From Halomonas halophila (GTDB taxonomy: Bacteria > Pseudomonadota > Gammaproteobacteria > Pseudomonadales > Halomonadaceae), in assembly GCA_002433675.1 (NCBI GenBank), contig DJIP01000215.1, positions 1 to 17,219 on the forward strand: 17,219 bases of DNA, read 5' to 3'. Shown one piece after another: positions 1 to 6,946 of this stretch (positions within the stretch are counted from its first letter, which is position 1; each line of letters begins with the position of its first letter). A model generated the notes under the pieces. It searched no databases, was not told the origin of the DNA, and saw only the letters and a program-made list of their open reading frames with translations. The position numbers and the translations under genes are program-made.

Positions 1-1941
1 CGCCTGGAAGCCGGTGCGGATCGGGTCCCCTCCGGAGACCGCCGCGGCGGCAAAGGAGGCAAGGCCCACCGGCGGCGTGACGTCGGCCATGATGCCGAAG
101 TAGAACACGAACAGGTGCACCGCGATCAGCGGCACCAGCAGACCGTTCTGCTCACCCAACTGCACGATCACCGGAGCCAGCAGCGCCGACACCACGATGT
201 AGTTGGCGGTGGTCGGCAGCCCCATGCCCAGGATCAGGCTGAGAATGGCGGTGAAGAACAGAATCAGCATCAGGTTGCCCATGGACAGGATCTCGACCAC
301 GTCCGCGAGCACCAGGCCAACGCCGGTCTGGGAGACCGCACCCACGATGATGCCGGCGGTGGCGGTGGCGATACCGATACCGATCATGTTGCGCGCACCG
401 GTCACCAGCCCCGTCCACAGGTCCAGACAGCCCTCACGCAGATCCTTGCCAAGATCACCCCGCCCGCGGAAGGCGTGCATGATCGGGCGCTGGGTCAGCA
501 TGATGAAGATCATGAACACCGTCGCCCAGAAGGCAGACAGTCCCGGTGACAGGCGCTCCACCATCAGACACCAGATCAGCACGATCACCGGCAGGATGTA
601 CTGCAGGCCTACCAGGACCGTGGGTCGAGTCTGGGGCAGCGTGTAGATAGGCTCGTTGGGATCATCGAGCTCGAGCTCGGGATAGTTTGCCCCCAGCTTC
701 AACAGCGCCACGTAGACCACCGAGAGCGCTACGGCCACCACCCAGGGAGTCGCATCGCCCAGTACCGGCTTGAGCCAGCCCAGGCCATAGTAGACACCCA
801 ACGCCACCACCATCATCAGCAGCAGGCCGCCGAGGAAGCCGATCACCTTGCGCACCAGAGGCTTGGGCGGGTTGGAGCTTTCCAGCCCCTCCATGTTGGC
901 CTTGAGCGCCTCGAGGTGAACGATGTAGATCAACGCGATATAGGAAATCAGTGCAGGCAGGAAGGCGTGCTTGATCACCTCCACGTAGGAAATGCCGACG
1001 TACTCCACCATCAGGAAGGCGGCGGCACCCATCACCGGCGGCATGATCTGACCATTAACCGAGGAAGATACTTCCACCGCGCCGGCCTTTTCCGAGGAGA
1101 AGCCGACACGCTTCATCATCGGAATGGTGAAGGTTCCGGTGGTCACGGTATTGGCGATGGACGAGCCGGAGATCAGGCCGGTCATGCCGGAAGCCACCAC
1201 GGCGGCCTTGGCGGGTCCACCCTTGTAGTGGCCCAGCAGGGAAAAAGCGACCTTGATGAAGTAGTTGCCGGCACCGGCCTTGTCGAGCAGCGCGCCGAAC
1301 AGCACAAACAGGAAGACGAAGCTGGTCGAGACGCCCAGGGCGATGCCGAACACACCCTGGGTGGTCAGCCACTGGTGATTGACCAGGCCGTACAGGCTGA
1401 CGCCACGGTGCGCGAGGATGCCAGGCATCCAGGGCCCCGCCAGCGAATAAAAGATGAAGATCGAGGCGATGATCATCAGCGGCGGCCCTAGCGCCCGCCG
1501 TGTTGCCTCGAGCAGCAGGATCAGGCCGGTCACACCGACGATGACGTCCTGCAGGATGGGCGCGCCAGGACGATCTGCCAGCTGCTCGTAGAACACGAAC
1601 ATGTAGGCACCGGCGCTGGCGGCCAGAATCGCCAGCACCCAATCCTGCAGGGGAATGCGGTCCCGCGGCGAGCGCTTGGTCGCGGGATAGGCCATGAAGG
1701 CCAGAAACAATGCAAAGGCCAGGTGGATAGAGCGCGCTTCGGTGGCGTTGAAGACGCCGACGCCTGCCATGAACGGCAGCGGCGAAGCAATCCATAGCTG
1801 GAACAGCGACCATGCCGCCGCAACGCCTACCAGCAGCTTGCCGGGCGCTCCCAACGGGTTGCGCGAACCGGAGTCGCTGGAGGCGACCATGTCCTCGAGA
1901 TCCACCTCGGATTGCGTGGATCTCTTGTTGTCCTCAGTCAT
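1..1941 (-). CDS. TRAP transporter fused permease, 4TM/12TM type (TAXI system), 3' end cut by window
   Basis: This is the inner-membrane permease of a TRAP secondary transporter in which the small (DctQ-like) and large (DctM-like) subunits are fused. The first 647 residues lie in the window and the frame is still open at base 1, so the C-terminus is missing; relatives are usually over 800 residues. After an acidic cytoplasmic N-terminus of about 33 residues come four hydrophobic segments, then the DctM-like core. That core shows SGSSIANTVTTGTFTIPMM, SSSVNGQIMPPVMGAAAF, LGMGLPTTANYIV and, near the edge, DVTPPVGLASFAAAAVSGG, all typical of fused TRAP permeases. The ATG at 1941 is preceded by a weak AGGCAGGG about 7 bases away. 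It lies downstream of the TAXI binding protein on the same strand, as in other fused-permease loci. The substrate cannot be read from sequence; these systems are often annotated for C4-dicarboxylates or glutamate. Family assignment is secure. Confidence 0.93.
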   Translation of the reverse strand, partial: MTEDNKRSTQSEVDLEDMVASSDSGSRNPLGAPGKLLVGVAAAWSLFQLWIASPLPFMAGVGVFNATEARSIHLAFALFLAFMAYPATKRSPRDRIPLQDWVLAILAASAGAYMFVFYEQLADRPGAPILQDVIVGVTGLILLLEATRRALGPPLMIIASIFIFYSLAGPWMPGILAHRGVSLYGLVNHQWLTTQGVFGIALGVSTSFVFLFVLFGALLDKAGAGNYFIKVAFSLLGHYKGGPAKAAVVASGMTGLISGSSIANTVTTGTFTIPMMKRVGFSSEKAGAVEVSSSVNGQIMPPVMGAAAFLMVEYVGISYVEVIKHAFLPALISYIALIYIVHLEALKANMEGLESSNPPKPLVRKVIGFLGGLLLMMVVALGVYYGLGWLKPVLGDATPWVVAVALSVVYVALLKLGANYPELELDDPNEPIYTLPQTRPTVLVGLQYILPVIVLIWCLMVERLSPGLSAFWATVFMIFIMLTQRPIMHAFRGRGDLGKDLREGCLDLWTGLVTGARNMIGIGIATATAGIIVGAVSQTGVGLVLADVVEILSMGNLMLILFFTAILSLILGMGLPTTANYIVVSALLAPVIVQLGEQNGLLVPLIAVHLFVFYFGIMADVTPPVGLASFAAAAVSGGDPIRTGFQA

Positions 1942-2154
1942 AAGCGTGCCCTGCCTGGAAGAGGAATCGTCATGATGAAGGGCTTCGCCTCCATCCCCGA
2001 ATGCCCGCCTACGCGGGCCAGTCGTGCTGGCGCTGTCTGGTCTCGACCGGACGTCCGGTGTCGATCCATCGACGGGCCACAACGCACTGCGCGGCCGCCC
2101 AACGGCCGACCGCGCAGAGATTAGCTGGCTATTCCCCCCTGAGGGGAAGAACCC
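1942..2154 (-). repeat. structured gap between TAXI binding protein and permease genes
   Basis: This 213-bp gap holds three inverted repeats. Next to the binding-protein stop is a hairpin at 2132-2148 (TTCCCC, loop CCTGA, GGGGAA). Then comes a long imperfect hairpin with outer arms at 2087-2093 (CTGCGCG) and 2111-2117 (CGCGCAG) and inner GCCG/CGGC pairs. A perfect 14-bp palindrome, ACCGGACGTCCGGT, lies at 2046-2059. None is followed by a T-run in the direction of transcription. They look more like mRNA-stabilising or partial-attenuation structures, which would give more binding protein than permease, than a full terminator. I see no convincing gene here. Confidence 0.55.
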
Positions 2155-3138
2155 TTACTCGATCCAGCCCTGCTCGCGATAGTAACGAGCGGCACCTTCA
2201 TGCAGCGGTGCGGACAGACCGTTGGATACCATGTCCTGCGGATCCAGGTTTTCGAAGGCCGGGTGCAGACGCTTGAAGCGATCGAAGTTGTCGAACACCG
2301 CCTTGACGGTCTGGTAGACCAGCTCGTCGTCGGCCTCGGCGCTGGTCACGAAGGTCGCGGCGACACCGAAGGTCTCGACGTCATCCGGGTTGCCCTTGTA
2401 CAGACCGCCAGGAATGGTGGACATGGAGTAGTACGGATACTCCTCGACCAGGCCCTTGATGGCGTCGTCGTTGAGCGGCACCAGCTTGGCGTCGACGGTG
2501 GTGGTGGCTTCCTGGATGGAACCATTGGGGTGGCCGACCACGTAGGCCATGGCGTCGATGTTGTTGTCCGACAGGGCAGATGCCATCTCGGCGGCGTCGA
2601 GCTGCGAGGCCAGCGAGAAGGTGTCTTCGGTCCAGCCCTTGGCGTCCATCACCACTTCCATGGTGTTGCGCTGGCCGGAACCCGGGTTACCGATGTTGAC
2701 GCGCTTGCCGGCCAGGTCATCGAGGCTCTCGATATCGGCGTCGGCACGGGCCAGGATGGTCAGCGGCTCGCCATGCACCTTGAACACGGCACGCAGGTCT
2801 TCGTAGGCTTCGCCCTCGAAGTTGCCGGTACCGTTGTACGCCTGGTACTGCACATCAGACTGGGCGACACCCATGGTCAACTCGCCACTGCGAATACCGT
2901 TGACGTTGGCCACGGAGCCACCGGTGGACGGCGCGTTACAGCGGATGCCGGTCTCTTCGCTGTTGCGATTCACAAAGCGGCAGACAGACTGGCCAACGAC
3001 GTAATACACGCCGGTCTGACCCCCGGTGCCGATGGTGATGAACTGTTCTTCGTCCTGGGCCATGGCCGGGGACGTGAACATGGCGGCTCCGAGAATGGCG
3101 CTGGACAGGGCAGCGGCGGAGAAAGCATGGCGCTTCAT
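2155..3138 (-). CDS. TAXI-family TRAP transporter solute-binding protein
   Basis: This is the periplasmic substrate-binding subunit of a TAXI-type TRAP transporter, 327 residues with the chosen start. A Sec signal peptide is clear: KRH, a hydrophobic stretch, then cleavage after SPAMA before an acidic QDEEQ mature end. TAXI hallmarks are FITIGTGGQTGVYYVVGQ, the NAPSTGGSVANVNGIRSGE segment, GEPLTILARADADIESLDDL, GKRVNIGNPGSGQRNTMEVV and the proline-poor C-terminal helix. ATG at 3138 is preferred because AGAGG sits 7 bases upstream; an in-frame GTG at 3144 overlaps that ribosome-binding site. The many Asp and Glu residues fit an exported protein from a halophile. It is the first gene of its unit, divergent from the nitrilase-family gene, and is followed by the fused permease. 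The TAXI family name is well supported; the ligand is unknown. Confidence 0.95.
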   Translation of the reverse strand: MKRHAFSAAALSSAILGAAMFTSPAMAQDEEQFITIGTGGQTGVYYVVGQSVCRFVNRNSEETGIRCNAPSTGGSVANVNGIRSGELTMGVAQSDVQYQAYNGTGNFEGEAYEDLRAVFKVHGEPLTILARADADIESLDDLAGKRVNIGNPGSGQRNTMEVVMDAKGWTEDTFSLASQLDAAEMASALSDNNIDAMAYVVGHPNGSIQEATTTVDAKLVPLNDDAIKGLVEEYPYYSMSTIPGGLYKGNPDDVETFGVAATFVTSAEADDELVYQTVKAVFDNFDRFKRLHPAFENLDPQDMVSNGLSAPLHEGAARYYREQGWIE

Positions 3139-3588
3139 GGTCACACCTCTTTTGGTATTGTCGACGTTGACGGCATGGACTCGTGCCTTGCCCCTCCTGG
3201 GCCGGCAAAAAATCCACCAGTCATTCCTTTAGCAATAAATTCACCTGGAAAGACCAGGCCAGATCATTGTAAAACGAGAGTTTAGCTACCGCTAACGTTT
3301 AGTGGGCGTTAATTTTTTCTGCAAGATCCCCCACGACGAGACGAGGCATCGTCTCCCTCCTCTTTCGTCGGCCTGCGACGATGGCCTGTGACGACGGCCG
3401 GCAACGATAACCAGGTACACCACAGGGTCTCGTGGCGCTCGACCACTGACACTCGAAAATCGGGGATCGAGCGCCGACGGTCTATCGTGAGCATAGCCCT
3501 TGGCACCGTTGGCGCAATCGACTGCCACCCATGTCGTCCGGCCACTGATTCGGGTTACCCTGCCTCTTTCGCAACAAGCGAGGAATCC
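3139..3588. other. divergent intergenic region, TAXI operon / nitrilase operon
   Basis: This 450-bp stretch lies between two divergent genes. The left third is A/T-rich and contains the candidate promoter for the TAXI operon and a short inverted repeat, TTAGC-TACC-GCTAA (3282-3295). A perfect 7-bp hairpin GAGACGA-GGCA-TCGTCTC sits at 3338-3355 with no T-run next to it. From about 3388 the plus strand is open in frame with the nitrilase-family gene. That translation resembles nothing I know and precedes a good ribosome-binding site at 3580-3584, so I treat it as leader sequence. Confidence 0.5.
3266..3295 (-). promoter_or_regulatory. candidate sigma-70 promoter for the TAXI binding protein
   Basis: On the minus strand, TACAAT (3266-3271) matches five of six bases of the -10 consensus. 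It stands 18 bases from TTAGCG (3290-3295), a weak -35. The A/T-rich surroundings contrast with the GC-rich flanks, and the position suits an untranslated leader of about 120 bases. A small CCTGG/CCAGG hairpin (3244-3258) would lie at the start of that leader. Only the -10 element is a good match. Confidence 0.35.
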
Positions 3589-4455
3589 ATGCGCCTGCTG
3601 GCTTGCCAGACCACTATCGCGGCGACCCGTAATCGGCTCGACCAGCGTGCCCATCTCGACGCCCTGGCCGAGCGCCTGCGCACTGCATCGGCACAGCAGC
3701 GACCAGACTTGATCGTGCTGCCGGAGCTGTCGTCCCAGGAGTACGGTGAGCAGGCCTTCGAGGCAATGGATGAGCTCGATGACGACCTGCAAGGGCCGGT
3801 GACAGCACACTATTGCGCGCTGGCCCAGGAGCTCGCATGCCCGATCGCCTTCGGCGTGGCGCGCAGATCACGCCTGGCCGACGACTCCATCCAGCGCCAT
3901 ATCAGCCAGGTGGTCGTCGACGCCGAGGGGCGACTGGCGGGAGCCTACGACAAGCTGCACTGCGCCCAGTTCGGTGCCAGCACCGAGGCGGCCCACTTCA
4001 GCCAGGGCGAGCGCCTGGTGACGCTGGATATCGCCGGCTGGCGCGTCGGTTTCATGATCTGCTACGACCTCAGGTTCAGTGAGCTGGCCGCCCGCTACCG
4101 CCAGTTGGGGGTCGACCTCATGGTCCACCCGGTGGCCTTCACCCGGGACTTTTCCTTCACCAGCTGGCACAGCTTCGTCATCACCCGAGCGATGGAAAAC
4201 CAGTGCTACTGGCTAAGCCTCAACCGGGCGGGAAGCGACTGGGGGCACTCGTTGCTGAGCCCGCCACTGGTCACCTCCGAGGCGTCGCCAGAGGTACTGG
4301 GCGAGGAGCAGGCGTTCGTCTGCTGGCAGCTTGAGCGCGACACCCTGGAGCGCGCCAGAAAGTGGCTTCCGCTGGCAGGCGACCGCCGTCAGGACATCGA
4401 CCGGCTGCCCACAGGGCCGCTACCGTCACCGACGGATACCACCGCAAGCCAATGA
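3589..4455 (+). CDS. carbon-nitrogen hydrolase (nitrilase superfamily, Nit-like amidohydrolase)
   Basis: This is a cytoplasmic nitrilase-superfamily enzyme of 288 residues, which hydrolyses amide-type C-N bonds through a Glu-Lys-Cys triad. All three residues are visible: Glu46 in LIVLPELSSQE, Lys122 in AYDKLHC, and the nucleophile Cys158 in GFMICYDLRFSELAARY. The DLRF after the cysteine is typical of Nit/omega-amidase-like and carbamoylase-like branches rather than true nitrilases. ATG at 3589 is chosen because GAGGA lies 4 bases upstream and MRLLACQT forms the expected first strand; about 67 upstream codons are open but lack family character. The macro-domain gene begins 11 bp after the stop, so the two are probably co-transcribed. 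A damaged-metabolite repair role or an omega-amidase activity is possible, but the substrate is not determined by the sequence. Confidence 0.9.
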   Translation: MRLLACQTTIAATRNRLDQRAHLDALAERLRTASAQQRPDLIVLPELSSQEYGEQAFEAMDELDDDLQGPVTAHYCALAQELACPIAFGVARRSRLADDSIQRHISQVVVDAEGRLAGAYDKLHCAQFGASTEAAHFSQGERLVTLDIAGWRVGFMICYDLRFSELAARYRQLGVDLMVHPVAFTRDFSFTSWHSFVITRAMENQCYWLSLNRAGSDWGHSLLSPPLVTSEASPEVLGEEQAFVCWQLERDTLERARKWLPLAGDRRQDIDRLPTGPLPSPTDTTASQ

Positions 4456-4466
4456 CAGGAGTCTCC

Positions 4467-4994
4467 ATGGACTATCCCTTGATCGAATGCATTACCGGTG
4501 ACATCGCCCGCCAGGCCGACGTCGAGGCGGTGGTCAATGCGGCCAACGCCCAGCTGGAAAGCGGTGGCGGTGTGGCCGGAGCCCTGCACCGCGCCGCTGG
4601 CCCGGAGCTGGCCCAGGCCGGACGGCAGCTGGCACCGATTCGACCCGGCCAGGCGGTCATCACCGAAGGCTTTGCCCTTCCCAACGCCTGGGTGATCCAC
4701 TGCCTCGGCCCGGTCTACGGCGTCGACGAACCGAGCGCCGAACTGCTCGCCGGCTGCTACCGCGAGGCGCTGGGCCTGGCCCAGCAGCACGGCATCCGTC
4801 GTCTGGCGTTCCCGGCACTGTCCACCGGTGTATTCGGTTACCCGCTGAACGAGGCGGCGGAAATCGCCGTATCCACGGTGCTGACCACTCTGCCCGCCTG
4901 CCCCGATATCGAAGTGGTGCGCTTCGTGCTGTTCGACGAGGCCAGCCGGGACGTCCATCAGCGCTGGCTCGAGACGCTGACCGACAACGATTGA
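4467..4994 (+). CDS. macro-domain protein, MacroD/YmdB-like (O-acetyl-ADP-ribose deacetylase type)
   Basis: This is a single macro domain of 175 residues that fills the protein. It should bind ADP-ribose and remove acetyl or ADP-ribose groups from O-acetyl-ADP-ribose or modified proteins. Signature motifs are VVNAANAQL (NAAN at 24-27), the glycine loop GGGVAGALHRAAG (33-45), VIHCLGPVYG and the phosphate-binding loop STGVFGYP (119-126). These are hallmarks of the MacroD/YmdB class with hydrolase activity. Start choice: ATG 4467 has AGGAG 5 bases upstream; an ATG at 4452 overlapping the preceding TGA is also possible and adds five residues. It is probably the second gene of a two-gene unit that ends at the hairpin terminator at 5030-5062. 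The biological substrate is not known from the sequence. Confidence 0.92.
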   Translation: MDYPLIECITGDIARQADVEAVVNAANAQLESGGGVAGALHRAAGPELAQAGRQLAPIRPGQAVITEGFALPNAWVIHCLGPVYGVDEPSAELLAGCYREALGLAQQHGIRRLAFPALSTGVFGYPLNEAAEIAVSTVLTTLPACPDIEVVRFVLFDEASRDVHQRWLETLTDND

Positions 4995-5029
4995 AAGTTT
5001 TGAGAGGGTTGCGAAAGGGTCGTTAAAAC

Positions 5030-5062
5030 ACACAAGGCGCGAGCCATGCTCGCGCCTTGTGT
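5030..5062 (-). terminator. bidirectional intrinsic terminator between convergent genes
   Basis: A perfect 14-bp stem runs from 5030-5043 (ACACAAGGCGCGAG) to 5049-5062 with a 5-base loop. In the minus direction it is followed by GTTTTAA, giving a canonical terminator for the dctPQM operon 34 bp after the DctM stop. On the plus strand it has an A-run before it and no T-run after it, so it should serve the macro-domain gene less efficiently. Confidence 0.85.
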
Positions 5063-5095
5063 CCTATCACTGCCCAGGATACTGCCCCAGGCGGC

Positions 5096-6391
5096 CTAGA
5101 CGTTGTAACCCAGCACCCGAGGCAGCCAAAGGGCGATCTCCGGGAAGATCACCACCAGTGCCAGCGCCGAGGCCATCGCCGCCACGAATATCATGGCCCA
5201 GCCCAGGGTCTGTTCCAGCCTGACCTTGGCGACCTCGGTGGTCACCATCAGGTTGACCGCCACCGGCGGGGTAAACTGGCCGATGGCAATGTTCATGGCC
5301 AGCAGGATGCCGAACCACACCGGATTCCAGCCGAAGTGCTGCATCACCGGGATCAGGATCGGCATCATGATCAGGTAGATCGAGATGGCATCCAGCAGCA
5401 TGCCCGCGGCCAGCACCGCCAGCATGATCAACAGCAGCAGCAAGGTGCCATTGTCGGACAACCCGATGACCCACTCGGCCAGATGACGGAAGGTGCCGAG
5501 CATGGTCCCGGACCAGGCGAAGATGCCCGCCAGGGCGATGATCAGCATGACCACCCCGGACACCACCGCCGCCTCGCCCATCAGTCCCCACAGATCCTTG
5601 AGCGACAGCTCACGGGTCAGCACCAGGCCGACCAGGATGCCGTAGGCCACGGCGACCACCGCCGCCTCAGTGGGCGTGAACAGGCCACTGCGCAGACCGC
5701 CGAGGATGATCACCGGCGCAAACAGCGCCGGCAGCGCCTCGCGGAAGCTCTTGCCGATGGGCGGACGTTCCATCTCGGCAGGGTCTTCCCAACCGTAGCG
5801 CCGGGACAACCACAACGCCGGAATCAGCAGCGAAGCACCGGCCAGCACCCCAGGAAAGAGCCCGGCGGCGAACAGCGCCCGCAGATCCACACCCGGTACC
5901 ACGATGGAGTACAGGATCAAGGCCACGGAAGGCGGAATCAGGATAGCGGTAGACGCCGAGGAAGCGATCAGGGTCGCCGAGAAGGGCCGCGGATAGCCCG
6001 CCCGGGTCATGCTCGGCAGCATCACCATGGCCACCGCGGCGGCGTCGGCGGGGCCGGAACCGCTCATGCCCCCCATGATCATGCACACCACCACCGCCAC
6101 CACCGCAAGACCACCATGACGGGGGCCGATCAGCGCCTGGGCGAAGCGCACCAGACGTGCCGCGACCCCCGCCCGCTCGAAGATCAGCCCGGTCAGGATG
6201 AACAACGGAATGGCGATCAGCGGATACTTGGCCACGCTGTTGTAGGTATTGGTGCCCAGGGTCGCCAGCATCGCCGGCGACAGCCCGGTGACGATGCCCA
6301 CGGCGCCGGACAGACCCAGCGAAAAGGCCACCGGCACCCCGGCGATCAGCAGCACCAGAAAGGCGATCAACATCCATACATCAGGCGTCAT
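5096..6391 (-). CDS. dctM: TRAP transporter large permease subunit DctM
   Basis: This is the 431-residue large membrane subunit of a three-part TRAP transporter, the part that forms the sodium-coupled transport path. It has the usual dozen hydrophobic segments and classic motifs: AIPLFILTGLIFERAG, MIMGGMSGSGPADAAAVA, TAILIPPSVALILYSIVVPG and, near the C-terminus, GQFTPPVAVNLMVTTEVAK. Length is normal for DctM. ATG at 6391 is preferred because GGAGG lies 8 bases upstream; an in-frame GTG at 6400 would overlap that site. The start overlaps the end of the small-subunit gene by 11 bp, consistent with translational coupling. It is the last gene of the dctPQM unit and is followed by the hairpin terminator at 5030-5062. 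Substrate unknown; this is a different system from the fused TAXI transporter to the left. Confidence 0.94.
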   Translation of the reverse strand: MTPDVWMLIAFLVLLIAGVPVAFSLGLSGAVGIVTGLSPAMLATLGTNTYNSVAKYPLIAIPLFILTGLIFERAGVAARLVRFAQALIGPRHGGLAVVAVVVCMIMGGMSGSGPADAAAVAMVMLPSMTRAGYPRPFSATLIASSASTAILIPPSVALILYSIVVPGVDLRALFAAGLFPGVLAGASLLIPALWLSRRYGWEDPAEMERPPIGKSFREALPALFAPVIILGGLRSGLFTPTEAAVVAVAYGILVGLVLTRELSLKDLWGLMGEAAVVSGVVMLIIALAGIFAWSGTMLGTFRHLAEWVIGLSDNGTLLLLLIMLAVLAAGMLLDAISIYLIMMPILIPVMQHFGWNPVWFGILLAMNIAIGQFTPPVAVNLMVTTEVAKVRLEQTLGWAMIFVAAMASALALVVIFPEIALWLPRVLGYNV

Positions 6392-6857
6392 CGCGGGCAC
6401 CTCCGCGCAGTCGCTCCAGGCTCGCCTGGCACTGGCGGAGGAACATCAGCCCCGACAACAGCGGCAGCCAGATCAGGTACCACCACTGGGGCAGCCCAAG
6501 CCCCGGCGACAACGACTGCCACTGGTACTCCTGCCAGGTCATGAGCGCACCGAACCAGGTGATCAGGCCCAGCACCAGCAGCCCGCACAGGCCCTGGAAG
6601 ACCACCAGCAGGCGATAACCAAGCGGCGGCAGCGCCCGCTCCAGCAGGCCGATACGGATATGACGATGGCTACGCAGGGCCACCGAGGCGCCGGCAAAGG
6701 TCAACAGGACCAGCAGAAAGACAGAAAACTCTTCGGTGAACGCAAAGGAACCACCGGTGATGTAGCGCACCACCACATTGACCAGGCTGATCACGCCAAT
6801 GATCAGGATCGCCAGGGTGGCCAGGGTACGCTCGATTCGTGCATCAGGACGTTTCAT
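6381..6857 (-). CDS. dctQ: TRAP transporter small permease subunit DctQ
   Basis: This is the small membrane subunit of the same TRAP transporter, 158 residues from the ATG at 6857. Four hydrophobic segments are apparent: TLATLAILIIGVISLVNVVV, FSVFLLVLLTFAGASVAL, LLVVFQGLCGLLVLGLITWF and WWYLIWLPLLSGLMFL. FAFTEEFSVFLLV and RSHRHIRI match the family. The start is uncertain: ATG 6857 has no good Shine-Dalgarno sequence, whereas an in-frame TTG at 6884 has GAGGG 10 bases upstream and would add nine residues. That GAGGG lies within the hairpin at 6890-6915. The gene is followed directly by dctM with overlap and preceded by dctP. Confidence 0.9.
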   Translation of the reverse strand: MKRPDARIERTLATLAILIIGVISLVNVVVRYITGGSFAFTEEFSVFLLVLLTFAGASVALRSHRHIRIGLLERALPPLGYRLLVVFQGLCGLLVLGLITWFGALMTWQEYQWQSLSPGLGLPQWWYLIWLPLLSGLMFLRQCQASLERLRGGARDDA

Positions 6858-6889
6858 CGAGAAAGGGCGTCGGTAGGGAGTCAATCAAC

Positions 6890-6915
6890 GCCGGCCCTCG
6901 ATCAGGAGGACCGGC
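6890..6915 (-). repeat. intercistronic hairpin between dctP and dctQ
   Basis: A 10-bp stem (GCCGGTCCTC with GAGGGCCGGC on the minus strand, one T-G wobble) encloses a six-base loop, CTGATC. It lies between the dctP stop at 6947 and the dctQ start. No T-run follows, so it probably stabilises or partly attenuates the message downstream of the binding-protein gene rather than ending transcription. The right arm contains GAGGG, a possible ribosome-binding site for dctQ from the TTG start. Confidence 0.6.
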
Positions 6916-6946
6916 ACAAGGTACGCCGCCGCGTCAGAGCGGTTGC

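Noticed and set aside
2200..3285. A 361-codon open frame on the plus strand opposite the TAXI binding protein
   Set aside because: It mirrors the binding-protein gene, which has a signal peptide, a good ribosome-binding site and strong family motifs; the antisense product has none.
3388..3588. N-terminal extension of the nitrilase-family gene
   Set aside because: The frame is open, but the 67 extra residues show no family similarity. GAGGA immediately precedes ATG 3589, where the first strand of the fold begins.
5057..6544. A 495-codon open frame on the plus strand opposite dctM and dctQ
   Set aside because: The product is dominated by Gln, His, Arg and Gly in low-complexity runs, typical of the reverse strand of hydrophobic membrane genes. 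It matches no family and starts inside the terminator.
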